From Gammaproteobacteria bacterium (GTDB lineage Bacteria > Pseudomonadota > Gammaproteobacteria > SZUA-229): DNA of 12,479 nucleotides. The stretch covers positions 1 to 12,479 of the forward strand of contig JAOUQA010000023.1 in NCBI GenBank assembly GCA_029879605.1. The letters are read 5' to 3'. This document shows, one piece after another, positions 1 to 6,802 of this stretch (its first letter is position 1; the number at the start of each line of letters is the position of its first letter). The notes beneath the pieces are model-generated. The model was not told where the DNA came from. It was given only the letters and a program-made list of their open reading frames with translations, and searched no databases. A program made the translations under genes and the position numbers.

Positions 1-777
1 GTTTATAGCAGATGCACGCACTGTGACTGTAAATATGGCATTTTCACCAACAATAATGGATTCAATAATATCATTGCTGATCTGTTTGGGCAGGTTGGCA
101 TCTATATTCTGATTGGGCCAGAAGCCGGTGTTAAGAATAAAATCAGTTATGCTGTTGCGGGTTTCAAATGCAAGTCCAAGCCCGTTCTCAAATTTACTTT
201 TTTGCGCAAAAATATTGTAAACAGGCATCAATATTAAATAAGCAATAATGATAATTGCGGTTATTGCCAGGATAATAGTTGCAAATTTACGAATAAATCT
301 GTTTTTATTTTTTTCATCCTTAGGGTCATGGCCGCATTGTGTGCAAATTACTTCAGGAGAGTTTTTTATAGTTCCGCATTGCATACAGAAAGATTTATCA
401 GAAAAATTGTCCAGGTCCTTAAGCTGTTGATGATGTTTGCGGTTTTTTTCAGGATCCTGGTAGGTTTCGGTCTGGGTAAAGGCCCTGGTAACTTCAGATA
501 CAGGTGTAACTGGTGTAACAATTTCAGGCAAGATCTCATCGGCAGATGTATCGATGATTTTGCACTGGGCGCCGGTTTGTTGAATTGCAGCCTGGTATTT
601 TTCGGCTGTGGCTTTATTAATATTTTTTTTGACAACAGACTCGGGCTGGCTGATTAACTGTTCTGCTTTTTCTTCACTGATTTTGAATAGCGCAGCAACT
701 TTTTGAATGACCAGATGTTTGTCCTGATCATCGGTGAGAGAGTTAGTGATAATGACCTGGTATGTATTTTCGTCCAT
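1..777 (-). CDS. Unnamed membrane protein, L7/L12-like + zinc ribbon + pilin-like (3' end outside window)
   Basis: The reading frame is open from an ATG at 777 to the window edge: 259 residues, no stop, so the C-terminus is missing. Residues about 5-76 resemble the C-terminal fold of ribosomal protein L7/L12 as reused in many proteobacterial proteins of unknown function (an FKISEEKAEQL helix, then a KATAEKYQAAIQQTGAQC helix). After an acidic linker comes a zinc ribbon with C131-x2-C134 and C145-x2-C148. A basic stretch (KNKNRFIRK) precedes one membrane helix at about 165-185. Residues 190-259 (motif FWPNQN, then a beta-rich end) look like the globular part of a type IV pilin, but there is no prepilin peptidase site. 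By the positive-inside rule the ribbon should be cytoplasmic and the pilin-like part periplasmic. The gene starts 20 bp after the purD stop, with GGGG directly before the ATG, so it is probably cotranscribed with purD. Function unknown; the domain readings are by eye. Confidence 0.8.
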   Translation of the reverse strand, partial: MDENTYQVIITNSLTDDQDKHLVIQKVAALFKISEEKAEQLISQPESVVKKNINKATAEKYQAAIQQTGAQCKIIDTSADEILPEIVTPVTPVSEVTRAFTQTETYQDPEKNRKHHQQLKDLDNFSDKSFCMQCGTIKNSPEVICTQCGHDPKDEKNKNRFIRKFATIILAITAIIIIAYLILMPVYNIFAQKSKFENGLGLAFETRNSITDFILNTGFWPNQNIDANLPKQISNDIIESIIVGENAIFTVTVRASAIN

Positions 778-797
778 CCCCGGCAGTCTGTTTGTTG

Positions 798-2075
798 TTA
801 TCGGTTGATAGCACGATAACCTATATCGGTTCTGAAATAAACATTATCCCATTTGATTTTGTTAACAAGCCTGTATGCAGACTGTTGTGCTGCGGCGACA
901 TCATTGCCCAGGGCACAGGCACAGAGTACACGTCCACCATTAGTAACAATTTCGTTGTCTTTTTCAGTTGTGCCTGCATGAAAGACTTTGGTGCTGTCAG
1001 TATCCAGTCCTTCCAGGCCTTGAATGATGTCACCCTTGTTATAGTCTGCCGGGTAACCACCAGCGGCCAGTACGACACCCAGTGAGCAGCGGTCATCCCA
1101 GTCAGTCTGGTACTTATCCAGTTTACCTTCAGTGGCCGCAAGGCAGAGTTCAGGCAGGTCAGACTTAAGACGCAGCATGATGGGTTGCGTTTCCGGGTCA
1201 CCAAAACGAACATTGTATTCCAGTACTTTTGAATTACCATCCTGATCAATCATCAGGCCGGCATAAAGAAAACCGGTATAGTCATTACCTTCTGCAGCCA
1301 TGCCATCAACAGTCGGTCGAATAATGTTATCAATTACACGCTGATGAATTTCAGGGGTAACAACTGGAGCCGGTGAATAGGCACCCATTCCACCTGTGTT
1401 AGGTCCCTGGTCACCATTATCCCGAGCTTTATGATCCTGGGATGTAGCCATGGGCAGGATGTTTTTACCATCGACCATGCAGATAAAACTGGCTTCTTCA
1501 CCCTGAAGAAATTCTTCAATGACGACACGAGCGCCGGCATCACCAAAGGCATTGCCCGACAACATATCCTGAACGGCGGCAATGGCCTCGTCTTCAGTCT
1601 GGGCCAGAATAACACCCTTACCTGCAGCCAGGCCATCGGCTTTAACGACAATCGGCGCACCATGTTGCTGGATATAGGCAATAGCTTCGTCTACTTCAGT
1701 AAAGTTGCCATAGGCTGCTGTGGGTATTTTATGCCGAGCCAGAAAATCCTTGGTGAATGCCTTGGAGCCTTCCAGTTGAGCTGCACCTTTTGATGGACCG
1801 AATATTTTAAGTCCAGCTGCATTGAATTCATTAACTATACCGAGAACCAGCGGAGCTTCAGGGCCAACAATGGTGAGATCGATGTGGTTGTCGGTGGCAA
1901 ATTTTTTCAGCGCAGCAATATCTTCTGCATCGATAGCGATATTTTCCATTTTTGCTTCACGGGCTGTACCCGCATTACCTGGTGCAACAAATACCTTTTC
2001 AACTTTTTCTGACTGGGCTGCTTTCCATGCCAGTGCATGTTCACGGCCACCACCGCCGACGATTAAAACTTTCAT
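798..2075 (-). CDS. purD: Phosphoribosylamine-glycine ligase (GAR synthetase)
   Basis: This cytoplasmic ATP-grasp enzyme joins glycine to 5-phosphoribosylamine with ATP, giving glycinamide ribonucleotide, the second step of purine synthesis. The 425 residues match the usual length of about 430. Visible signatures are the N-terminal GGGGREHALAW (7-17), GPEAPLVLG (71-79), the ATP-grasp KADGLAAGKGV (145-155), the glycine-rich PNTGGMGAYSP (225-235) and the metal-binding EYNVRFGDPETQ (286-297). The ATG at 2075 has AAGG about eight bases upstream and places the Rossmann motif at the very N-terminus. The gene lies 48 bp after purH, with no terminator between them, so the two are most likely one transcript. 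Confidence 0.98.
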   Translation of the reverse strand: MKVLIVGGGGREHALAWKAAQSEKVEKVFVAPGNAGTAREAKMENIAIDAEDIAALKKFATDNHIDLTIVGPEAPLVLGIVNEFNAAGLKIFGPSKGAAQLEGSKAFTKDFLARHKIPTAAYGNFTEVDEAIAYIQQHGAPIVVKADGLAAGKGVILAQTEDEAIAAVQDMLSGNAFGDAGARVVIEEFLQGEEASFICMVDGKNILPMATSQDHKARDNGDQGPNTGGMGAYSPAPVVTPEIHQRVIDNIIRPTVDGMAAEGNDYTGFLYAGLMIDQDGNSKVLEYNVRFGDPETQPIMLRLKSDLPELCLAATEGKLDKYQTDWDDRCSLGVVLAAGGYPADYNKGDIIQGLEGLDTDSTKVFHAGTTEKDNEIVTNGGRVLCACALGNDVAAAQQSAYRLVNKIKWDNVYFRTDIGYRAINR

Positions 2076-2123
2076 GATATAACCTTGTTTGATTTCAAGT
2101 TTGCGAATAAACGCTACCAGTGG

Positions 2124-3695
2124 CTAATGCCTGAAATGCCTCATGCCAGTGAACACCATCGCCATACCATGTTCATTGGCTGCTGCAATGACTTCATCAT
2201 CCCGCATGGAGCCACCGGGCTGAATAACAGCGGTAATACCAGCTTCATGGGCAGCATCTATGCCATCACGAAACGGAAAGAAAGCATCAGATGCCATAAC
2301 CGAGCCTTTGACTTCCAGATTTTCATCAGCTGCCTTGATGCCGGCAATTTTGGCAGAATAAACCCGTGACATCTGTCCTGCGCCCACGCCAATGGTCATC
2401 TGGTTTTTAACATATACAATGGCATTGGATTTGACGAACTTGCCTACTTTCCAGGCAAACATTAAGTCTTTTAATTCTTCATCGGTAGGTTTACGTTTTG
2501 TGACCACTTCAAGGTCTGATTGGCTGACCATGCCAAGATCTCGATCCTGTACCAGCAGACCGCCATTGATGCGTTTAAAGTCCAGTCCCTGAACTGCCTG
2601 TTCCCATTGACCGCATTCAAGAACACGTACATTGGGTTTCTCGCTTAATACTTTTTGTGCTGCCGCATCGACCACTGGTGCAATGATGACTTCAACAAAC
2701 TGACGTTTAATAATTTCAGCGGCAACTTCTGCATTCAGGGGTTGATTAAAGGCAATAATGCCGCCAAAGGCTGAAGTTGGATCCGTTTTATACGCCAGGT
2801 CATAGGCATTCATAATGGAGTCAGCAACAGCAACGCCGCAGGGATTGGCATGTTTTATGATGACACAGGCCGGTTGATCAAATGACTTGACGCATTCCAG
2901 TGCGGCATCCGTATCGGCTACATTGTTGTAAGACAGTTCTTTACCCTGAATCTGTGTTGCACAGGCAACTGATACTTCTGCCGGCTGGCTTTCTCGGTAG
3001 AAGGCGGCTTTTTGATGAGGATTTTCGCCATAACGCATCGACTGAACCTTATCAAATTGCAGGTTGAAGGTACGTGGAAACTCGGTTTTGGTACCATCGG
3101 GCTGAATGCAACCCAGGTAATTGGCAATCGCACCGTCATAGCTCGCAGTATGTTCAAAGGCTTTTACCGCAAGATCAAAGCGTGTTTCAGCACTAATGCC
3201 GCCTTTGTTAATTTCATTGATTACCCGGTCATAGTCTGCTGGGTTCACGACAATGGTTACAAAAGCATAGTTTTTAGCAGTGGCGCGTACCATGGTAGGG
3301 CCGCCAATATCGATATTTTCTATCGCATCATTCAGGCTGCAATTTCCCCTGGCAACCGTGGCGGCAAAAGGGTATAGATTGACGACAACCAGATCTATGG
3401 GATCGATACCATTGGCTTTCATTACATTATCATCAATTCCGCGGCGGCCAAGGATCCCGCCATGGATTTTTGGATGCAGGGTTTTGACACGACCATCCAT
3501 CATTTCAGGAAAACCCGTGTGTTCAGAGACTTCGATAACAGGAATATTGTTTTCAGTTAGAATTTTTGCTGTTCCCCCGGTGCTGAGTATTTCAACGCCT
3601 GCAGCAGACAGGGCTTTACCTAGTTCGACGACACCTGTTTTGTCTGACACGCTGATCAGGGCACGTTTTACCGGGCTGATGCTGTTATTGCTCAT
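2124..3695 (-). CDS. purH: Bifunctional AICAR transformylase / IMP cyclohydrolase
   Basis: PurH carries out the last two steps of IMP synthesis: formylation of AICAR by 10-formyl-tetrahydrofolate, then ring closure. The 523 residues match the family (E. coli has 529). The N-terminal MGS-like cyclohydrolase domain (about 1-150) shows SVSDKTG (15-21), STGGTAKIL (38-46) and KTLHPKIHGG (71-80). The transformylase part shows RYGENPHQKAAFYR (221-234), the catalytic KHANPCG (281-287, K281-H282) and the C-terminal QPGGSMRDDE (492-501). The ATG at 3695 has GGAAA seven bases upstream. It is the first gene of a probable purH-purD-membrane protein unit with its own candidate promoter. The pairing of purH and purD is common in proteobacteria. 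Confidence 0.98.
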   Translation of the reverse strand: MSNNSISPVKRALISVSDKTGVVELGKALSAAGVEILSTGGTAKILTENNIPVIEVSEHTGFPEMMDGRVKTLHPKIHGGILGRRGIDDNVMKANGIDPIDLVVVNLYPFAATVARGNCSLNDAIENIDIGGPTMVRATAKNYAFVTIVVNPADYDRVINEINKGGISAETRFDLAVKAFEHTASYDGAIANYLGCIQPDGTKTEFPRTFNLQFDKVQSMRYGENPHQKAAFYRESQPAEVSVACATQIQGKELSYNNVADTDAALECVKSFDQPACVIIKHANPCGVAVADSIMNAYDLAYKTDPTSAFGGIIAFNQPLNAEVAAEIIKRQFVEVIIAPVVDAAAQKVLSEKPNVRVLECGQWEQAVQGLDFKRINGGLLVQDRDLGMVSQSDLEVVTKRKPTDEELKDLMFAWKVGKFVKSNAIVYVKNQMTIGVGAGQMSRVYSAKIAGIKAADENLEVKGSVMASDAFFPFRDGIDAAHEAGITAVIQPGGSMRDDEVIAAANEHGMAMVFTGMRHFRH

Positions 3696-3737
3696 GGTTG
3701 GTTTCCGAATTGTTGCTAGTCATATAAAAGGGGGGAG

Positions 3738-3743
3738 ATTATA
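3738..3743 (-). promoter_or_regulatory. Candidate -10 element of the purH-purD promoter
   Basis: The minus strand carries a perfect TATAAT here, which would start transcription near 3731 and leave a leader of about 35 nt before purH. At 17 bp upstream the -35 position reads TGCTAG, a poor match, so the promoter may need an activator or may be weak. The upstream part overlaps the hairpin after fis. Confidence 0.45.
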
Positions 3744-3748
3744 ACGCA

Positions 3749-3786
3749 AACCGGCATGACCTAGCAGGCCATGCCGGTTATTTTTT
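3749..3786. terminator. Hairpin between fis and purH, likely intrinsic terminator
   Basis: A perfect 10-bp inverted repeat (AACCGGCATG at 3749-3758, CATGCCGGTT at 3770-3779) with an 11-nt loop lies 20 bp after the fis stop. By position it would end the dusB-fis transcript. However, the better T run (six T at 3781-3786) follows the stem on the plus strand; on the minus strand only TTTGCGTT follows. It may act in both directions, or be an mRNA-stabilising or attenuating hairpin rather than a strong terminator for fis. Confidence 0.5.
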
Positions 3787-3799
3787 GCTCATAAGCTGA

Positions 3800-4087
3800 T
3801 TACTTAATCAGGTTGTAGGTTTTGAGTTTCTTTCTCAGGGTACCTCGGTTAAGGCCCAGGCACTCAGCGGCTTTAGACTGGTTACCATCAACATAACTCA
3901 TTAACAGTTCCAGTAGTGGCTGTTCTACCTGTTGTAACACTATATTGTAAAGGTCACTGGGCTGGTCTCCATCCAGCTGTTGAAAATACTGTTCCAGGCA
4001 GGTGCGTACAGTTTCATTTAAACTACCTGTTCTGGGTTTGTTGATCGAAGGTTCAATTGAAATGACATTATTATTTTGTGTATTCAT
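3800..4087 (-). CDS. fis: DNA-binding protein Fis
   Basis: Fis is a small homodimeric nucleoid protein that bends DNA and activates rRNA, tRNA and many other promoters during fast growth. The 95 residues are close to the 98 of E. coli Fis. The hallmark segments are present: LNETVRTCLEQYFQQLDG (23-40), DLYNIVLQQVEQPLLELLM (45-63) and a C-terminal helix-turn-helix, GNQSKAAECLGLNRGTLRKKLKTY (68-91), nearly identical to the E. coli recognition region. The start ATG overlaps the dusB stop as ATGA, and no Shine-Dalgarno sequence is visible before it, so translation is probably coupled to dusB. dusB-fis is the classical gammaproteobacterial pair. Confidence 0.98.
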   Translation of the reverse strand: MNTQNNNVISIEPSINKPRTGSLNETVRTCLEQYFQQLDGDQPSDLYNIVLQQVEQPLLELLMSYVDGNQSKAAECLGLNRGTLRKKLKTYNLIK

Positions 4088-5067
4088 GCGGCTATCATTA
4101 ATTTTTTTTGTTTCTGAAAAAAAGCAACAACGTCAGCGAGTTGTTGCGCCGGGTTTTCAACTCTATTAATCCGTTTACGAAATATTTCTGCTTCCTGCTG
4201 TGTCCGGCAGTACCAGTTGATGTGTTTGCGAGCAATACGTAGCCCCATGTAGTCACCATAGAAGGCATATAATTGTTTCAGGTGGTTTTGTAATAGTTCG
4301 CTTATTTCATCAATGCCTGGTGGTGCCAGCATTTTTCCTGTTTCGAGAAAATAATTTATTTCTCTAAAAATCCATGGTCTTCCCTGGGCTGCACGACCAA
4401 CCATGATCGCGTCAGCGTTAGTAAACTCTAACACCTGTTTTGCTTTTTCAGGTGAATCTATATCACCATTTGCAATAACAGGAATGTGTATTCTGCTTTT
4501 TACTTCGGCAATAGTGTCGTATTCAACGTCGCCTTTAAATGCACATTCACGGGTTCTGCCATGAATGGTCAATGCCTGTATACCACTATCTTGAGCAATC
4601 TTTGCTATGTTGATAGCGTTTTTATTTGTTTTGTCCCAGCCTGTACGAATTTTGAGTGTAACTGGTATGTTTACCGCGTTTACAACTCTGTGCAGTATAT
4701 CTGCTACAAGTTTTTCATCTTTGAGCAATGCGGAGCCAGCAGCTACGTTACATACTTTTTTTGCCGGACAGCCCATATTGATGTCAATTATCTGTGCACC
4801 TTTATCAGCATTATACCTGGCAGCCTCGGCCATTTGTAAGGCTTCGGTACCGGCTATCTGTACACTAATAGGTGCAGACTCATCTTTATGGTTAAGTCTT
4901 AACTGTGTTTTACGGCTGTTCCTTAAATCAGGATTTGAACTTACCATCTCGGAAACTGCCAGCCCGGCACCCAGTTGACGACATAGCTGTCTGAATGGCT
5001 GGTCTGTTATGCCTGCCATAGGTGCAAGTATGACAGGTGACTCAAGTTGGTAAGGGCCAATTTTCAT
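4084..5067 (-). CDS. dusB: tRNA-dihydrouridine synthase B
   Basis: DusB is an FMN-dependent, NADPH-using enzyme that reduces uridine to dihydrouridine in the D-loop of tRNA. The 327 residues fit the family (E. coli 321). The TIM-barrel N-terminus shows LAPMAGITDQPFR (14-26). The catalytic cysteine is C100 in the block INMGCPAKKV (96-105). FMN-binding and tRNA-contacting stretches follow: TLKIRTGW, TIHGRTR, PVIANGDI and GRAAQGRPWIFREI. The GLRIARKHINWY motif in the C-terminal helical domain supports DusB rather than DusA or DusC. The ATG at 5067 is preceded by AGGA and GGAG about 10-17 bases upstream. It is the first gene of the dusB-fis unit; prmA, often upstream in relatives, is not next to it here. 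Confidence 0.97.
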   Translation of the reverse strand: MKIGPYQLESPVILAPMAGITDQPFRQLCRQLGAGLAVSEMVSSNPDLRNSRKTQLRLNHKDESAPISVQIAGTEALQMAEAARYNADKGAQIIDINMGCPAKKVCNVAAGSALLKDEKLVADILHRVVNAVNIPVTLKIRTGWDKTNKNAINIAKIAQDSGIQALTIHGRTRECAFKGDVEYDTIAEVKSRIHIPVIANGDIDSPEKAKQVLEFTNADAIMVGRAAQGRPWIFREINYFLETGKMLAPPGIDEISELLQNHLKQLYAFYGDYMGLRIARKHINWYCRTQQEAEIFRKRINRVENPAQQLADVVAFFQKQKKLMIAA

Positions 5068-5369
5068 TGTTTTAAGTCCTGCTCCGTGGACGGCTAATAT
5101 TACTTGGAAATGCTATGGCTTGAAATAAGGAAAAAGCTTTTTTTTCCATTTTTTTTAAGTCTGTTTGAGAAAACAAAGACTTGCATGAGTAAGGTGAAAA
5201 TAATGCTCAGGCGCAGTAGAGACTTAAAAAATTTAGTACGTCAGGTGACTGTTTTATAGATCTGTATGGAAATGTAGAGACCTTGATGGTTTATGACATG
5301 AAATGCCTGAATCAGGATCGTATCGTGATTAGCTTTAGCTGTAAAAATAATGTCTGGTTACTGTCCAGG
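5068..5369. other. 302-bp gap between fnr and dusB: leader and promoter region of dusB-fis
   Basis: No credible gene is seen here. On the minus strand it must hold the dusB-fis promoter, but I cannot fix it: TAATAT near 5097-5102 lies about 30 bp before dusB and its -35 position (TTTCAA) is poor. Two eight-base T tracts (5138-5145 and 5149-5156) whose starts are 11 bp apart suggest curved DNA upstream of that element. No convincing intrinsic terminator follows fnr; only short symmetries such as CCTGAATCAGG (near 5306-5316) and AGCTTTAGCT are visible. Confidence 0.5.
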
Positions 5370-6140
5370 TTAATTCAGTAAAGAGCCTGAAGGTTCATCG
5401 TGATGGTTACAGTCACTGGATAGACCGGCTATTTCCTTGAGTTTTTGTAGATCCAGTATGTGAACGTATTTTCGTTGCGTTGTTAATAGCCCGTCTGACT
5501 GAAAGCGACTGAAGGTTCGGCTGATAGTTTCAATCGTCAATCCCAGGTAGTTGCCTATATCTTTACGCGACATGCTAAGGTGAAATTCGGTTTCAGAGAA
5601 ATTGCGTAATTTCAGACGCAGGGACAGGTTAACCAGGAATGCAGCCAGTTTTTCCTCGGCATTTTTCTGGGCAATCAGCATTAACATGGTCTGGTCAGAG
5701 GCGATTTCCTTGCTCATGATTCGATAGAGCTGATGATGTAGATTAGGTATGTCTTCGCTCAGATCTTCGAGAATTTCAAACGGTATTTCACACAGGCTAG
5801 TTGTTTCCAGCGCGATTGCAGAACATGGGTGTTCATAGTTATGAATAGCATCGAGTCCGAGTAATTCTCCGGGTAAATAGAGGCCGGTAATTTGTTCATC
5901 ACCCTCTTCGGATTCAGTATAGGTTTTGATAGAGCCACTGCGCACGGCATAGATCGAGGTGAATTTATGGCCCGTCTGGAACAGGTATTCGCCTTTTTGT
6001 AATGGCTTGCGGCGTTTGATTATATTATCCAGTTTATCCATGTCGCCTGTGTCTAACCCCAGGGGTAAACATAAATCATGAAGTTTGCAGCTTTTACAGG
6101 CGGTTTTTAGTGTGGATAGTTTTATTGGTTTTGTTGCCAT
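5370..6140 (-). CDS. fnr: Oxygen-sensing regulator FNR/Anr (Crp-Fnr family)
   Basis: This is a global transcription factor that binds DNA as a dimer when it carries an oxygen-labile [4Fe-4S] cluster. The 256 residues align well with E. coli FNR (250). The four expected cluster ligands are present: C15, C18 and C24 near the N-terminus and C117 in the LCEIPFE block, matching E. coli C20, C23, C29 and C122. A further cysteine, C106, is not a known ligand. The cyclic-nucleotide-like barrel (GDEQITGLYLPGELLGLDAI, 80-99), the dimer helix and the helix-turn-helix NYLGLTIETISRTFSRFQ follow; the E-x2-S-R recognition residues predict binding to TTGAT-N4-ATCAA. An exact copy of that site lies about 690 bp upstream (6829-6842). 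The tail SSDCNHHDEPSGSLLN is longer than usual. The start has a weak ribosome-binding site, but no other start keeps the cysteines in place. Confidence 0.96.
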   Translation of the reverse strand: MATKPIKLSTLKTACKSCKLHDLCLPLGLDTGDMDKLDNIIKRRKPLQKGEYLFQTGHKFTSIYAVRSGSIKTYTESEEGDEQITGLYLPGELLGLDAIHNYEHPCSAIALETTSLCEIPFEILEDLSEDIPNLHHQLYRIMSKEIASDQTMLMLIAQKNAEEKLAAFLVNLSLRLKLRNFSETEFHLSMSRKDIGNYLGLTIETISRTFSRFQSDGLLTTQRKYVHILDLQKLKEIAGLSSDCNHHDEPSGSLLN

Positions 6141-6178
6141 TGATGTAATCAGTATCAGTATTTTAATGAATAACTATA

Positions 6179-6207
6179 AGGATATGAACTAAATAGCCGT
6201 TTGCCAA
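6179..6207 (-). promoter_or_regulatory. Candidate sigma-70 promoter of fnr
   Basis: On the minus strand TTGGCA (6202-6207, five of six consensus bases) and TATCCT (6179-6184, four of six) are 17 bp apart. Transcription would start near 6172, leaving a leader of about 32 nt. No terminator separates bolA from this point, so fnr may also be read from bolA. Confidence 0.45.
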
Positions 6208-6240
6208 GCATTTTTGTTAGAATTCATAATTATGATGTAT

Positions 6241-6555
6241 TCAGGAGGTTTTACCACCGCCCATACAGGGGGGGGATTCAGGTGCTTTATCCAGTTTGGA
6301 CCATTCTTCAGGTGTCAGGGTATGCAGCGACAGGGCATGTACAGAACCCTGGAGTTCATCCTGCAGGGCCTGGTTAATCATACGGTGCCTGGCAATCAGC
6401 ATTTTGCCGGTAAACACATCAGCAACCGCAATAACTTTAAAATGGGACTCTGAGCCTGGCGGCACATTGTGCTTGTGGCTTTCATTAATCACTTCCAGGT
6501 GCTGGGGTTCCAAGGCTATTTGAAGCTTATTAATAATAGTGTCTTCAGTCGACAT
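6241..6555 (-). CDS. bolA: BolA family protein
   Basis: BolA proteins are small cytoplasmic partners of monothiol glutaredoxins, sharing a [2Fe-2S] cluster, and in E. coli BolA also acts as a regulator in stationary phase and stress. The 104 residues match E. coli BolA (105) along the whole length: HNVPPGSESHFKV (29-41), FTGKMLIARHRMI (48-60), SVHALSLHTLTPEEW (71-85) and the typical SPPCMGGG tail (94-101). Conserved histidines of the cluster-binding surface (H73, H78) and C97 are visible. The start at 6555 has CAGG about ten bases upstream, and TATTAT at 6582-6587 is a plausible -10 element. The gene stands 100 bp before fnr on the same strand, so both may belong to one iron-sulfur and redox-responsive unit. 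Confidence 0.96.
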   Translation of the reverse strand: MSTEDTIINKLQIALEPQHLEVINESHKHNVPPGSESHFKVIAVADVFTGKMLIARHRMINQALQDELQGSVHALSLHTLTPEEWSKLDKAPESPPCMGGGKTS

Positions 6556-6656
6556 AAAATTTTGCCTGTATTAAATCCATAATAATATCAGGCATTTGCT
6601 ATTTTTAAAGTAACAGTTTGCAGGGAATTGTCAGCCAGGTGTGAAAAATTGAGGAC

Positions 6657-6698
6657 AAAAAAAAGGTCGATTCACATGCATTGCATTATAAATCGACC
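6657..6698 (-). terminator. Intrinsic terminator of the candidate small RNA (and of bpt read-through)
   Basis: On the minus strand an 8-bp perfect stem (GGTCGATT at 6691-6698 with AATCGACC at 6665-6672) extends inward by four pairs, two of them G-U, to 12 bp around a 10-nt loop. Eight T follow at once (6657-6664). It is the clearest intrinsic terminator in the window, and it ends about 100 bp before the bolA start. Confidence 0.85.
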
Positions 6699-6796
6699 CT
6701 TACTCCCCCCCAGGAGATTAGGTGCCCGTCAAGTGGGCTAAGCTTTTGAGTCAACAATTAACACTGTAGGGAGAAAGTGTTTTACTGCTGACTTGG
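6657..6796 (-). ncRNA. Candidate FNR-activated small RNA (about 140 nt)
   Basis: The gap between bpt and bolA contains no reading frame but has a complete small-RNA layout on the minus strand. From 5' to 3': an FNR box (6829-6842), a TATAAG -10 element (6803-6808) predicting a start at 6794-6796, hairpin 1 (6749-6793), hairpin 2 (GCCC/GGGC, 6724-6738) and a terminator ending in eight U (6657-6664). Hairpin 1 has a 10-bp lower stem (6784-6793 with 6749-6758), a small internal loop, a 6-bp upper stem (6776-6781 with 6760-6765) and the loop UUCUCCCUAC. Two pairs of the lower stem and two of the terminator are G-U on this strand and would be C-A mismatches on the other, which supports the minus strand. 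UCUCC occurs in the loop and again, unpaired, near 6713-6718; both could pair with Shine-Dalgarno sequences. Regulation by Fnr is inferred. Functionally it recalls enterobacterial FnrS, but I see no sequence likeness and claim no homology. Confidence 0.62.
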
Positions 6797-6802
6797 AGTA
6801 AG

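Noticed and set aside
366..635. An 89-codon minus-strand frame inside the left-edge gene.
   Set aside because: It is out of frame with the 259-codon frame, which has recognisable domains and cysteine motifs; the short frame shows none.
3744..3751. ACGCAAAC, identical to one half of the E. coli PurR operator, just before the purH -10.
   Set aside because: The second half (CGGCATGA) does not match, the bases are also part of the fis-purH hairpin, and PurR is not certain to exist in this organism. An eight-base match is weak evidence.
5129..5156. GGAAAAAGC/TTTTTTTCC followed by T8 as an intrinsic terminator.
   Set aside because: The stem is nearly all A-T with almost no loop, and no plus-strand gene precedes it. 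Phased A-tracts are the simpler reading.
6140..6152. TTGATGTAATCAG at the fnr start codon as an autoregulatory FNR box.
   Set aside because: The half-sites are separated by three bases instead of four and the last base is wrong.
6224..6235. Perfect 12-bp palindrome TCATAATTATGA between bolA and fnr as an operator.
   Set aside because: Very AT-rich, close to the bolA stop, and matching no operator I know; such palindromes arise by chance in this base composition.
6687..6802. A plus-strand structured RNA starting at 6699 behind TATAAA (6687-6692).
   Set aside because: No -35 element, no terminator after 6802, and several stem pairs become C-A mismatches on this strand, whereas they are G-U on the minus strand.
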